Below are positions 39,198 through 47,679 of a DNA stretch of 56,801 bases, one piece after another. The translations under genes and the position numbers were made by a program. Origin of the DNA: JAVBNC01 sp031551765 (GTDB lineage Bacteria; Desulfobacterota; Desulfovibrionia; Desulfovibrionales; Desulfovibrionaceae); assembly GCA_031551765.1 (NCBI GenBank), contig JAVBNC010000017.1, positions 1 through 56,801 on the forward strand. Reading direction: 5' to 3'. Every line of letters begins with the position of its first letter. Position 1 is the first letter of the stretch. The notes under the pieces are model-generated. The model did no database searches. It was not told the DNA's origin and worked only from the letters and a program-made list of their open reading frames with translations.

Positions 39198-40595
39198 ATG
39201 CTGAACAAAATACAGCCCCAGGGCGCCTATTACGGCAGCCGGACGCAACAGGCGCTGCAACTTTTTTCGGTCAGCGACTTTACGTATGACGAATACCCGC
39301 TTCTGCTCGCCGCCCTGGCCAGGGTCAAAAAAGCCTGCGCCATGACCAACAGGGAAATAGGCGCGCTGGAAGCGGACAAGGCCGAAGCGGTCATGCGGGC
39401 CTGCGACGAAGTGGCGCAAGGCAAACTGCGCGGCTCTTTCCCCTTGTGCGTGTTCCCCGGCTCCCCTGGCCTGCTGAACACGGCCATGAACGAGGTGCTC
39501 GCCCGCCGGGCCAATGAGCTGCTCACGGGCAGCAAAGACAGCGGCCCGGTTTTCCCGGATGCGGACGTGAATCTGTGCCAGTCCGCCAACGACGTGGTGG
39601 CCTCGGCCAGAGTGCTGGCCATGTACGACGCCCTCACCGTGCTGCTGGAAGCCGTGCCCCATCTGGAGCGGCCCCTGCAAGAAAAGGCCGAGGAGCTGTG
39701 TGAAACCGTGAAACTGGGCCGCGCGGGCTATAAAGATTCTTTCCCCGTCACCTTTGGGCAGGTGTTCACGGGTCTTATGGGGCAGGTGCGGCGCAACGGA
39801 AAGCGCCTGGAAGAAGAGCGCGCGCGCTGGACCAGCGTGCCGCTGGGCGCCACGGCCATAGGCACGGGCCTGGGCACCCGGCCCGGCTATGCGGAGGCTG
39901 TGTGCCGCAACCTGTCCAAGGTTTGCGGCCGGACCGTTCAGGCGGATCCCAATCCCTTTGACAGCCTGCAAAGCGCGGACAGTTACGTGCTGCTGCATGC
40001 CCACGTCCAGGCCATGGCCCTGTGCTGCGGCAGAATAGCCGCCGACGTGCGGATCATGTCTTCCGGCCCGCGCGCGGGGCTCAAGGAAATAACGCTGGTT
40101 CCCCTGCAGCCGGGCTCTTCGATCATGCCCGGGAAAATGAACCCCACGGTGGCGCACATGGTCATGCAGATCAGCCAGCGGGTGTCCGCCAACCACGCGG
40201 GCCTGGCCCTGGCGGCCGGCACGGGCGAGATGGATCTGGGCCCTTCCAGCACGGTGCTGTTCAAGGCGGTTTTCGATTCCATCGAACTGGTGTCCAAGGG
40301 CATGAGCATACTCGGGTCCAAGGTCATCAACGGCCTGGGCGTGAACACGGAACATTGCCAAAAGGCCGCGGAAAACTCCTTGGCGCTGGCCGCCGTGGCG
40401 GCCATGCGCCTTGGCGAGGCGGCGGGCCTGCGTGTGGCGCAACGCGCTGAAAAGGACGGCGTTTCCTGCCGCGAGGCCGCCGTGCGCGAACAGCTGCTGA
40501 CGGAAAAAGAGGCGGGCGAGCTGTTCGACGTGCTGGCCCTTACCGACAGCCGCAAGAGCGCGCAGCTTTGTTCTCCTGCCGCAGAAAAACGGTAG
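39198..40595 (+). CDS. aspartase/fumarase-family protein B with degenerate C1 and C2 blocks
   Basis: 465 residues. The serine loop GSSIMPGKMNP (306-316) is perfect. The other blocks are lost: the N-terminal motif reads YYGSRTQQAL instead of YYGxxTLRA, C1 reads SPGLLNTAMNE (89-99) where TSxNMNxNE is expected, QSAND replaces Q(S/T)(S/T)ND (128-132), and C2 reads GRAGYKD (174-180), lacking Thr-His. It is thus complementary to the preceding paralog. Overall fold and length are kept and the reading frame is clean, which argues against simple decay. AAGGA lies before the ATG at 39198. An ATG 30 bases upstream has no ribosome site. Same operon as the carrier and paralog A. Confidence 0.88.
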   Translation: MLNKIQPQGAYYGSRTQQALQLFSVSDFTYDEYPLLLAALARVKKACAMTNREIGALEADKAEAVMRACDEVAQGKLRGSFPLCVFPGSPGLLNTAMNEVLARRANELLTGSKDSGPVFPDADVNLCQSANDVVASARVLAMYDALTVLLEAVPHLERPLQEKAEELCETVKLGRAGYKDSFPVTFGQVFTGLMGQVRRNGKRLEEERARWTSVPLGATAIGTGLGTRPGYAEAVCRNLSKVCGRTVQADPNPFDSLQSADSYVLLHAHVQAMALCCGRIAADVRIMSSGPRAGLKEITLVPLQPGSSIMPGKMNPTVAHMVMQISQRVSANHAGLALAAGTGEMDLGPSSTVLFKAVFDSIELVSKGMSILGSKVINGLGVNTEHCQKAAENSLALAAVAAMRLGEAAGLRVAQRAEKDGVSCREAAVREQLLTEKEAGELFDVLALTDSRKSAQLCSPAAEKR

Positions 40596-40640
40596 AAAAG
40601 CATAACTGGCTGAAACCGCTTGAGTATGTCCCGCGCAAGG

Positions 40641-40669
40641 CCGGCGGACCGGAATATCCGGTCCGCCGG
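40641..40669. terminator. 13-bp perfect hairpin after the aspartase pair
   Basis: CCGGCGGACCGGA-ATA-TCCGGTCCGCCGG, 45 bases after the stop of paralog B. No U-tract follows, so it may be a rho-dependent pause or an mRNA 3'-end stabiliser. The rest of 40596-40805 is AT-rich without a clear promoter. Confidence 0.5.
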
Positions 40670-40805
40670 TCCGCGTTGGCGGGAGCGGAGTTGCCATTAT
40701 TATAACATTATAGCTTCCGCAAAACGTGGAATACGGATATAGAGTCGGGCATCTACAATTTCCCGGCGCAACAGTTCCCTTGCGTCGGGACAGCGGGGGC
40801 GATGC

Positions 40806-41936
40806 ATGAACTACTTTTCCGGGGGCTTGCTCCATCTTCTGGAGAAAATTTTGAATTCCGGCGTCAAGCCCGGCATGAGCGTCGAGGAAGAGAGCGCGGC
40901 CAACAAGGCCAACCTCTGCTGCCTGATGGCCGTTCTCCTGGGCCTGACCTTGCTGGCGGAAGGGGTGCGCCTGGGGGCCTACTACCTGTTCGCCGTTGCC
41001 AGCCTGACCGTGGCGGGCGCCGTACTGTGTTTTGCCGTGCTGGCTCATACGGGCCGGCCCTTTTTCCCCACTTTGCTGCTCGTCAGTTGGATTTCCGCGT
41101 TTTTTCTCTCCCTGGTTTCCACGGGCGGCCGAACGGGCACGGGCTACGTTTTTGTGTTTTTTCTCCCGCTGCTGTATTTTTTCACCTTTCCCGCCAGGGT
41201 TGCCCTGCTGCTGTTCACACTCCTGATGAGCGGGCTGACCGCCGTGCTATTCATGCCCGGCACGCCCCTTTTGCTCACTGAGTACAGCCTGCTGACGCGG
41301 CAGCGTATTTTCATTATGTATGTTTTTTTCGGCGGCATCGCGCTGTTGGGCGAGTTCGTCCGCTGGAGGGCGCAGCAGAAAATAGCGCGGCTGGTGGATG
41401 AGCTTGTGGCGGCTTCCCGCACCGACCAACTGACCGGCCTGTATAACAGAAGGGCTTTTCAAGAGCGTTTTCAGTATGAGGCGGCCCGCTCCGTGCGTGA
41501 AAAGCGGCCCCTGAGCATTGTGCTGTTCGACATCGACTATTTCAAAAACATCAACGACGAATACGGCCACGCCTGCGGGGACGAGGCGCTGCGGCAGCTT
41601 GCCGGCCTGGTCCGGGCCGTGGTCCGCCAGCAGGATACCGTGGCGCGCTGGGGCGGGGAAGAGTTCATCATTCTGCTGCCGGGCACGGGACAGGAAGGGG
41701 CCATGGTGCTGGCCGAAAAGCTGCGCGCGAAAGTAGAGGCCGCTTTTTACTCTTGCGACGGCGCCAGGATACATTTTACCATATCCCTGGGCGTGCACCA
41801 CTGCGACCTTGCGGAAAGCGTGGATGCCACCATCAGTCAGGTGGACGCCAAGCTCTACCATGCCAAGCATCTGGGCCGGAACAGGGTCTGCGGCGTCCTT
41901 CCGATGAGTGTTCCCTTGCACACAGGAGCCGCATAA
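40806..41936 (+). CDS. membrane diguanylate cyclase (GGDEF domain)
   Basis: 376 residues. Five to six hydrophobic spans occupy about res 38-185 and a GGDEF domain follows (res ~205-365). DQLTGLYNRRAF opens the domain, IVLFDIDYFKNINDEYGHACGDEAL holds metal and GTP contacts, and ARWGGEEF is the active-site motif in its GGEEF form. RQQD lies five residues before GGEEF, so the inhibitory c-di-GMP site is present. It should make c-di-GMP at the inner membrane in response to an unknown signal. It sits between the aspartase pair and the ASL-like gene, all on the plus strand. Confidence 0.93.
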   Translation: MNYFSGGLLHLLEKILNSGVKPGMSVEEESAANKANLCCLMAVLLGLTLLAEGVRLGAYYLFAVASLTVAGAVLCFAVLAHTGRPFFPTLLLVSWISAFFLSLVSTGGRTGTGYVFVFFLPLLYFFTFPARVALLLFTLLMSGLTAVLFMPGTPLLLTEYSLLTRQRIFIMYVFFGGIALLGEFVRWRAQQKIARLVDELVAASRTDQLTGLYNRRAFQERFQYEAARSVREKRPLSIVLFDIDYFKNINDEYGHACGDEALRQLAGLVRAVVRQQDTVARWGGEEFIILLPGTGQEGAMVLAEKLRAKVEAAFYSCDGARIHFTISLGVHHCDLAESVDATISQVDAKLYHAKHLGRNRVCGVLPMSVPLHTGAA

Positions 41937-41965
41937 CTTCATTCAATGCAGCCACGGAGAATGCC

Positions 41966-43471
41966 ATGCAGGAAAAACGGCGCGGGAAAATCAAGAAGGC
42001 ACCGGCCCCGGAAATTGTGGAATACCTTATCAGGCCGGGCATAGCGTCGGACTTGGCGCGTTCCTACCAGACCACCCTGGACGTGAACAAAGCCCATGTG
42101 GTCATGCTGGCGGAAGAGGGCATCATCAAGAAGGAAGCGGCTGGGGAAATTTTGCGGGTCACCAGAGAAATGGCGGCCATGCAGGACCAGCCCGCCTTTG
42201 AAATTACGCCCGACGTGGAAGACCTGTATTTTAACCTGGAGCGCTACCTCATCCAGCGCGCCGGCCTGGAAATAGGCGGGCAGCAGCACACCGCGCGCAG
42301 CCGCAACGACATGGCCGCCACCATTGCGCGCATGGACGCCAGAACCCAATATTTGAAACTCTGCGGGCTGCTTCTGGAGCTACGCGCCTCGTTCTTGGTG
42401 CTGGCTCAGGAACACCTGGAAACCGTCATGGCCGGATATACCCATTTGCAGCCTTCGGAACCCGTTACTTTTGCCCATTACTGCTCCGCCGTGCTGAGCG
42501 CCCTGGAACGGGACTACGCGCGCATCAGCCGGGCCTGGGACGCGCTGAACATCTGCCCTCTGGGCGGTTGCTCCATGGCATCCACCACCTTTCCCATCAG
42601 GCGCGAGACCACGGCGGAACTGCTGGGCTTTGACGCGCCCATGCGCAATTCCATAGACTGCGTGGCCTCCCGCGACTACGTCCTGGAAATAACCGGCGCG
42701 CTGGCCCTGGCCGCCAACACATTCAGCCGGGTGGCGCAGGACATGTACGTGTGGGCCACCCCGGAGTTTAACTACATAGAGGTGGACGACAGCGTTGCCA
42801 TCTGCAGCAGCATCATGCCCCAGAAAAAGAACCCCATCACCCTGGAACACCTCAAGGCCAAGGCCGGGCACCTGGAGGGCTTCTGGGTTTCCTCCTTCAG
42901 TGCGCTGAAAAACGTGGCCTTCACCCACAGCCGGGACGCCAGCAACGAATCTCTGCGCTTTTTCTGGGCGGCCCTGCAGGAAATGGAGGCGGACATCCGG
43001 CTGCTGACCGTCACGGTCAAAACCCTCAAGGTCAACAAGGAGCACATGGAAGCTGTGGCCAGGGAAAACTTCTGCACGGTGACGGAACTGGCCAACTACC
43101 TGGTGCGCCACGACAACTGTTCCTTCCGCGCCGCGCACGACGTGGTGGCCCGGCTGGTGGACTATATGGCGACCCACAAAAAGAAATCCAGCGGGATACA
43201 CCGGACCGAGGTCAACGCCATCTGCCGCGAAATGCTGGGCCGGGAAACGGCTCTCACGGACGAACAAGTGGCCCTGGCCCTGGATCCGGTGCTTAACGCG
43301 CGCTCTAAGACCGCCAAGGGCGGCTCCAACCCGGAAGAAGTGGCCCGCCAGCTGCAAGAGGCCGAAAAGGCGCTGGCCAAGGATGAGCGCACCTTGGTGG
43401 AGCGTTTGAAGAAATTAACCCAGGCCCGCGCCATGCTGGACCGGAAGGTGGAGGCGCTTTGCCAACGCTAA
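41966..43471 (+). CDS. argininosuccinate-lyase-family protein, all active-site blocks intact
   Basis: 501 residues. C1 HTARSRNDMAATI (~res 111-123), C2 GYTHLQPSEPVTFAHY (~res 157-172) and C3 CSSIMPQKKNP (~res 281-291) are complete. It is longer than typical ArgH (~460) with about 40 extra residues, mostly in the Lys/Glu-rich C-terminal helix. No other arginine gene is nearby, and the context (aspartase pair, Dcu carrier) suggests a different N-succinyl substrate, as in EDDS lyase, a known ASL-family enzyme of similar length. ArgH remains possible. The ATG at 41966 has GGAGA upstream, 29 bases after the cyclase gene. Confidence 0.85.
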   Translation: MQEKRRGKIKKAPAPEIVEYLIRPGIASDLARSYQTTLDVNKAHVVMLAEEGIIKKEAAGEILRVTREMAAMQDQPAFEITPDVEDLYFNLERYLIQRAGLEIGGQQHTARSRNDMAATIARMDARTQYLKLCGLLLELRASFLVLAQEHLETVMAGYTHLQPSEPVTFAHYCSAVLSALERDYARISRAWDALNICPLGGCSMASTTFPIRRETTAELLGFDAPMRNSIDCVASRDYVLEITGALALAANTFSRVAQDMYVWATPEFNYIEVDDSVAICSSIMPQKKNPITLEHLKAKAGHLEGFWVSSFSALKNVAFTHSRDASNESLRFFWAALQEMEADIRLLTVTVKTLKVNKEHMEAVARENFCTVTELANYLVRHDNCSFRAAHDVVARLVDYMATHKKKSSGIHRTEVNAICREMLGRETALTDEQVALALDPVLNARSKTAKGGSNPEEVARQLQEAEKALAKDERTLVERLKKLTQARAMLDRKVEALCQR

Positions 43472-43496
43472 CCGATTTGGTTTGAATTGCTTCGCC

Positions 43497-43535
43497 AGGG
43501 GCCATCTCTAAAAGATATTTTTTGAGATGGCCCCT
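43497..43535 (+). terminator. terminator hairpin between convergent genes
   Basis: AGGGGCCATCTC and GAGATGGCCCCT, a perfect 12-bp stem with an AT-rich loop (43509-43523) that can pair further. TTTTATT follows after five bases on the plus strand. It separates the ASL-family gene from the convergent LarA-family gene. Confidence 0.75.
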
Positions 43536-43542
43536 AGAGGTT

Positions 43543-44970
43543 TTATTCCCTGCGCAGGTGCACGGCCATGCCGCCGGAAAAGCATTCCGGCGTGCAGAGA
43601 ATACGCGGATTTTTTCCCGTGTGGCGTTCAGCCAGGGCCATGGCCCGCTCAAAGGTGGGCACGGGGGTGTACCCCATGCCCCGCGCGTAGACGGGTTTTT
43701 GCGGGCCGACCAGTATCACCGCGTTGCAACGCTGGGCCAGGACGGCTCCTCCACTGAGCATGGACATGGCGTGGAAGGGGTGGTAGGCGAACGCGCTTGA
43801 ATACGCGTAGCGGTACTCATAGCGCGTGGTGATACCCAGGGCTTCATCGGAAGCGAGAAATTCCGTTGGCGTGTTGTAACGCTGCAGAGCGTGGTAGGTT
43901 TCTTCGTAAGAAGGAAACCAGTCACTGTTGAACCAGCCGTCGCAGATGCCTGCGGCAATGACCACGCCGCCCTGGCGCAGGCAGGGCCAGCAGCGGGAAA
44001 GCTGCCCGCCCAGAGCAAGTCCCGTGAGAATGGGGTTCGTGCCCATGCCCGGCCCGTAATGGAAATTGCGCGGCAGGCCCAGCACAAGCACGTCGGCGGG
44101 CTCTTTCATGTCCAGAGCCACGTTGGTGCGCAGTGCGGCCAGCGGCCAGGTGGCCTTTTCCACTTCGGCTATGCTGCCGGCTTTCACGTCCAGTATATCC
44201 GCGAATTGCCCGAGCACCGCGTCCAGGCAGAACACCTTTTTGCCCATGCCCTTTTCCATGGCCGCGCCGATGGACGCGAACTGGCGCCGCATGTGCTGGT
44301 GGGGCGTCGCGCCCAGCCAGTCTTCGCGATGCATGGTTTCCGGGCAGTGGTGGGAGGCTATGGAGCGCCAGCCGGAAAAGCCCGTCACCAGCATTTTATA
44401 GCCCCCGCTGAACCCGCCGTAAGGGTTGCCCGCGCAATGCCCGACCATAACCACGATATCGGCCTCGGCCAGCAGCGGGCTGCACTGTACGCTGTTGCCC
44501 ATGCCGTCCAGGCCGAAGTCAAGCAGGCCCGGGTCTTCCACGTCGTGGTTGACCAGCCTGTCCGGCCGGAAAGTGTCCACAATATCGTTGCCCAGGTACC
44601 AGCGGAATTCCTCCATGGTGTTTTTTCTATGCAGGCCCATGCCGCAGAGCAGGGTAATGTCTTCCAAACCGCAGCCGCCGGCCAGAAGTTCTTCCACCAG
44701 CAGCGGAATGGCCAGGCGGCGGTGAGCGTTGGGGTGCGCCCCGCCTTTCACCCGGTCGGGAAAGCCGATAACCGCCTTTTTGCCCGGCCCGGCCAGTTCG
44801 CGCAGCGGGGGCATGCCCAGAGGCGCGCGCAGCGCGGCCTTGATCAGGGAAACGGGGGCGCCCGCCGGGGGCGGGTCCGTGTAGGTTTGCCCGTAACGCA
44901 CCACCGTGGCGTGCCTTGGCAGCGTGACGCGCATTTTCGTGTCGCCGTAATCCAGTAGAGTATCCTGCAT
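43543..44970 (-). CDS. LarA-family nickel-pincer racemase/epimerase homolog (DUF2088)
   Basis: 475 residues. LarA features: CGMGLHRKNTMEEF (~res 109-122, the GLHR block), then HCAGNPYGGFSGGYKMLVTG (~res 180-199), matching the LarA FSGGRKS region whose Lys holds the pincer cofactor, and SHHCPE nearby. LarA homologs racemise 2-hydroxyacids such as lactate, malate and 2-hydroxyglutarate. Substrate is unknown here. Cofactor genes larB, larC and larE are not in the window. The ATG at 44970 follows AAGGAGCGCGCC. An in-frame ATG 15 bases upstream overlaps that ribosome site. Last gene of the CitE/synthase/GltS group. Confidence 0.85.
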   Translation of the reverse strand: MQDTLLDYGDTKMRVTLPRHATVVRYGQTYTDPPPAGAPVSLIKAALRAPLGMPPLRELAGPGKKAVIGFPDRVKGGAHPNAHRRLAIPLLVEELLAGGCGLEDITLLCGMGLHRKNTMEEFRWYLGNDIVDTFRPDRLVNHDVEDPGLLDFGLDGMGNSVQCSPLLAEADIVVMVGHCAGNPYGGFSGGYKMLVTGFSGWRSIASHHCPETMHREDWLGATPHQHMRRQFASIGAAMEKGMGKKVFCLDAVLGQFADILDVKAGSIAEVEKATWPLAALRTNVALDMKEPADVLVLGLPRNFHYGPGMGTNPILTGLALGGQLSRCWPCLRQGGVVIAAGICDGWFNSDWFPSYEETYHALQRYNTPTEFLASDEALGITTRYEYRYAYSSAFAYHPFHAMSMLSGGAVLAQRCNAVILVGPQKPVYARGMGYTPVPTFERAMALAERHTGKNPRILCTPECFSGGMAVHLRRE

Positions 44971-45078
44971 GGCGCGCTCCTTCATACTCTGCCCTATTGT
45001 GCGCGGCTCTTAGGCTCCCGGCGCGGGAAGTACCCGCTCCGGGAACCAATTTTCTGGTTGTGCCGCGAGTGAAATACG

Positions 45079-46413
45079 TCAGCGGCCGAGGGCCAGCACT
45101 TTTTTACGGAACAGCATCCACCCCGCTACCCAGAAAAACAAGGCGGCGGTCAGCCCAAGGGCCACCTCCATCCAGGGCGCGGTGGTGGCCAGGAAAGGCA
45201 GCAGCGCCGGAATCCAGAAAAGGAAGGAAGCGCTGAGCCCGGCGGAAATGGCGTGGGCTTCGCCCGGGGTGGCCACGGAATCCGGATCCACGGCGCGCAC
45301 CAGGGCAAGGCCCGTGGGCGTGGCGCCCGTGGATTGTCCGAACACGAACAGCGCTTTTTCGAACCATTCCTTTTCCGCTATCCGCTTGTTGTACCAGAAG
45401 CAGATAAAGGCGGTCAGAATGGTCATGACCAGGAACTGAATGAAAATGGGCGTGAAAAACTTGGACAGGATTTTGATGTTCATGGTGGCGATGGCGCTGG
45501 TGATCAGTATTTCCAAGGCCAGACCGGACAGGGAGGAGCAGGTTTTGCGGTCCACATACTCCTGCAGTTTGAATTTGCACATGAGCGGCCAGACGATGAG
45601 CGCGCCGACAATGCCGTACATCATGTTGGGAATGGCGTTGAACATGGGGGAAACATGCGCTCCGAGCAGCTTGAGCACGGTTTTCCCCAGCCAGATCAGC
45701 GCCAGGAGCATGCCTAGTTGAAAAGCCAGCGCGTTGACGGATTCCCCGGGTACTCTGGGCGCGCCGATACTGCCGCGTTTTTCTTTGGGGAGCAGGCCGC
45801 GCTCTTCGTGCTTCCCGCGCCGGGAATCCGCGGTGATGAATTCCGTCCAGCCCCTGCGCACGCCGATATTGACCCAGACCATGCCCACGGTGACCGCGCA
45901 GAGCAGGCCCAGCGTGGCCATGATCATTCCCATGCCGATGTAGTCCACGCCATGCCCCAGGGATTCGAACACGCCCCCATAGGCGGCCACGGTGCCGTGC
46001 CCGCCGAAATAGGCGGAAAATCCCATGGTGCCCCAGCCCAAAGGCAGATCCGTCCAGAAATAGCGCAATACAATGCCGGTCAGCGCGCCGATGCCGATCT
46101 GGGCGAAACGGGTGGTGTTGATCAGGCACAAATAGTCCACGTAGCCGGCCACCCGCTTTCTGTCCAGGGTGACGCCCCAGATCAGGCAGCACATGATCAG
46201 CGCGATCAATTGGCCGGAATATGCGGAAAACGATTTTGGAATAGTCCACAGTCCGAGAAGCTGCTGGCTTCCCAGCAGGGCGAGGGTGCCCCCGATGACG
46301 GAGGAAGGAAGGAACAGCCGTTGCAGGGGAGGGAGCAGTTCTCGGAGCACATACCCGGCCAGCAGGAACAGAGCGAGGATCTGGAAGTCGGCAAACAGTG
46401 TCGCAAAGGTCAT
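45079..46413 (-). CDS. sodium/glutamate symporter family protein (GltS)
   Basis: 444 residues with about twelve hydrophobic spans in two inverted halves. The ESS-family pore blocks are visible: FSAYFGGHGTVAAYG in the first half and FGQSTGATPTGLALVRAVDPDS in the second. A polar loop (SRRGKHEERGLLPKEKRG) separates the halves. Known members import glutamate with sodium, but the neighbouring hydroxyacid enzymes make a related dicarboxylate such as 2-hydroxyglutarate or citramalate just as likely. AAGGAG precedes the ATG, and the upstream synthase-like gene ends 35 bases away. Confidence 0.9.
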   Translation of the reverse strand: MTFATLFADFQILALFLLAGYVLRELLPPLQRLFLPSSVIGGTLALLGSQQLLGLWTIPKSFSAYSGQLIALIMCCLIWGVTLDRKRVAGYVDYLCLINTTRFAQIGIGALTGIVLRYFWTDLPLGWGTMGFSAYFGGHGTVAAYGGVFESLGHGVDYIGMGMIMATLGLLCAVTVGMVWVNIGVRRGWTEFITADSRRGKHEERGLLPKEKRGSIGAPRVPGESVNALAFQLGMLLALIWLGKTVLKLLGAHVSPMFNAIPNMMYGIVGALIVWPLMCKFKLQEYVDRKTCSSLSGLALEILITSAIATMNIKILSKFFTPIFIQFLVMTILTAFICFWYNKRIAEKEWFEKALFVFGQSTGATPTGLALVRAVDPDSVATPGEAHAISAGLSASFLFWIPALLPFLATTAPWMEVALGLTAALFFWVAGWMLFRKKVLALGR

Positions 46414-46448
46414 CTCGTTCTCCTTACGCAGAATGTTGCGGCCGCGGT

Positions 46449-47642
46449 TCAGCCTTTGGCTTCAATGCCCCGCACGATGTCCCAGAAAATATCCTCGGTG
46501 GGCACCACGCCTTTGTGCGTGTCCGCAAAGTCGTACAGTTCGCTGCGGATGGCTGCGTAGTGCTTTTGGGCTATGGGCCTGTCCGCGCGTTCCGCCACCA
46601 GGTCGATAATCTTGTCGGTGGTCAGCTTGCCGAAAATGGTCTTGCGCGCCCCGCCTATCTCGGCGGGCAGCATGCCCTGGTAGGCGTAGGGGGAATCGCG
46701 CATGGCCAGGTTGTGCAGTTCCGCCTCGTCGGAAAACACATGCTCGCCCACCAGGGGCATGCTTGCGGGCAGCTTGATGCCCGCAATGCCTTCCACAAAA
46801 CGCGAAACTTCCGTCATGCGGCTCATGTCGATGCCGGTCTTGAAGCCGTAAAAGACCTCAAGCAGCACGACCAGTTCCGCCAGGGCCACGTTGCCCGCCC
46901 GGTCGCCCAGGCCGTTGACGGTCAGGTCCACCAGGTCCGCCCCCGCCCGGATGCCGGCCAGGGTATTGGCCAGGGCCAGGCCGAAATCGTTGTGCGTGTG
47001 GATGCCGATGAGCACGCCGTATTTGGAGGCGATGTCCAGGGCATAGGAAACCATGTCGTAGTAGCCGTCGGGGTCGGCAACGCCCACGGTGTCCGGAATG
47101 CGCACCCGGTCCGCCCCGGCCTTGCAGGCGGTCTCTATCTGCAGGCCCAGGTAAGCCCTGTCCGGGGCCCGGGTGCCGTCCAGCAGGGAGATGTTGCAAA
47201 GCTTGCCTTTTTTCTTGATGTGGCCGACCACGGACTCGATTTTGCGGAGCATTTCCGCCTGCGTGGCAGGGCTCCAGGCGGCGTGCTGGAAAGGCGAAGC
47301 CATGAAGAAGGAATGGATGATGTCCGGGTTGCAGTCGGCGGCCCTGTCGATATCGTCGTACACGGAATCCAGCATGCCGTTGCTCATGATTTCCGTCTTC
47401 AGGCGCAAGCCCATGGAACATATTTCTTTAAATACTTCAGTAGCTTTTGGGTTATAGCGTGAATGAGCGATCTGCGCCTGCCCTATGCCTATGGAATCTA
47501 AAAGGCGCATCAACTGCAGCTTTTCTTCCCGGGTAAAGGAGACCCCCGGGGTTTGTTCGCCTTCCCGTATGGTGAGGTCGCAAAAGATCAGGGGCTTGGT
47601 TCTGTTCAGGGGTTTGTTGAACGTTCCAAGATGGCGTTCCAT
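46449..47642 (-). CDS. homocitrate/citramalate/isopropylmalate-synthase family enzyme
   Basis: 397 residues, DRE-TIM metallolyase without the regulatory LeuA dimer domain. CDLTIREGEQTPGVSFT (~res 21-37) is the metal/catalytic loop (REGEQ for the usual RDGEQ), RVRIPDTVGVADPDGY follows, and GIHTHNDFGLALANT (~res 213-227) holds the two metal-binding His. Such enzymes condense acetyl-CoA with a 2-oxoacid. Candidates are homocitrate synthase, citramalate synthase or (Re)-citrate synthase. The CitE-like lyase gene directly upstream suggests interconversion of a citramalate- or citrate-type compound. AAGGAG precedes the ATG. Confidence 0.85.
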   Translation of the reverse strand: MERHLGTFNKPLNRTKPLIFCDLTIREGEQTPGVSFTREEKLQLMRLLDSIGIGQAQIAHSRYNPKATEVFKEICSMGLRLKTEIMSNGMLDSVYDDIDRAADCNPDIIHSFFMASPFQHAAWSPATQAEMLRKIESVVGHIKKKGKLCNISLLDGTRAPDRAYLGLQIETACKAGADRVRIPDTVGVADPDGYYDMVSYALDIASKYGVLIGIHTHNDFGLALANTLAGIRAGADLVDLTVNGLGDRAGNVALAELVVLLEVFYGFKTGIDMSRMTEVSRFVEGIAGIKLPASMPLVGEHVFSDEAELHNLAMRDSPYAYQGMLPAEIGGARKTIFGKLTTDKIIDLVAERADRPIAQKHYAAIRSELYDFADTHKGVVPTEDIFWDIVRGIEAKG

Positions 47643-47679
47643 GCTACGGCTCCTTTTTACGGAGTTTTATTCCGTAAGG

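Noticed and set aside
37728..40595. Treating the two aspartase paralogs as decaying pseudogenes
   Set aside because: Both are full length with clean frames and ribosome sites, and the lost blocks are complementary rather than random.
37686..41048. A 1120-codon open frame on the minus strand opposite the aspartase pair
   Set aside because: Mirror of codon bias in two well-supported genes. It spans gene boundaries and has no recognisable domain.
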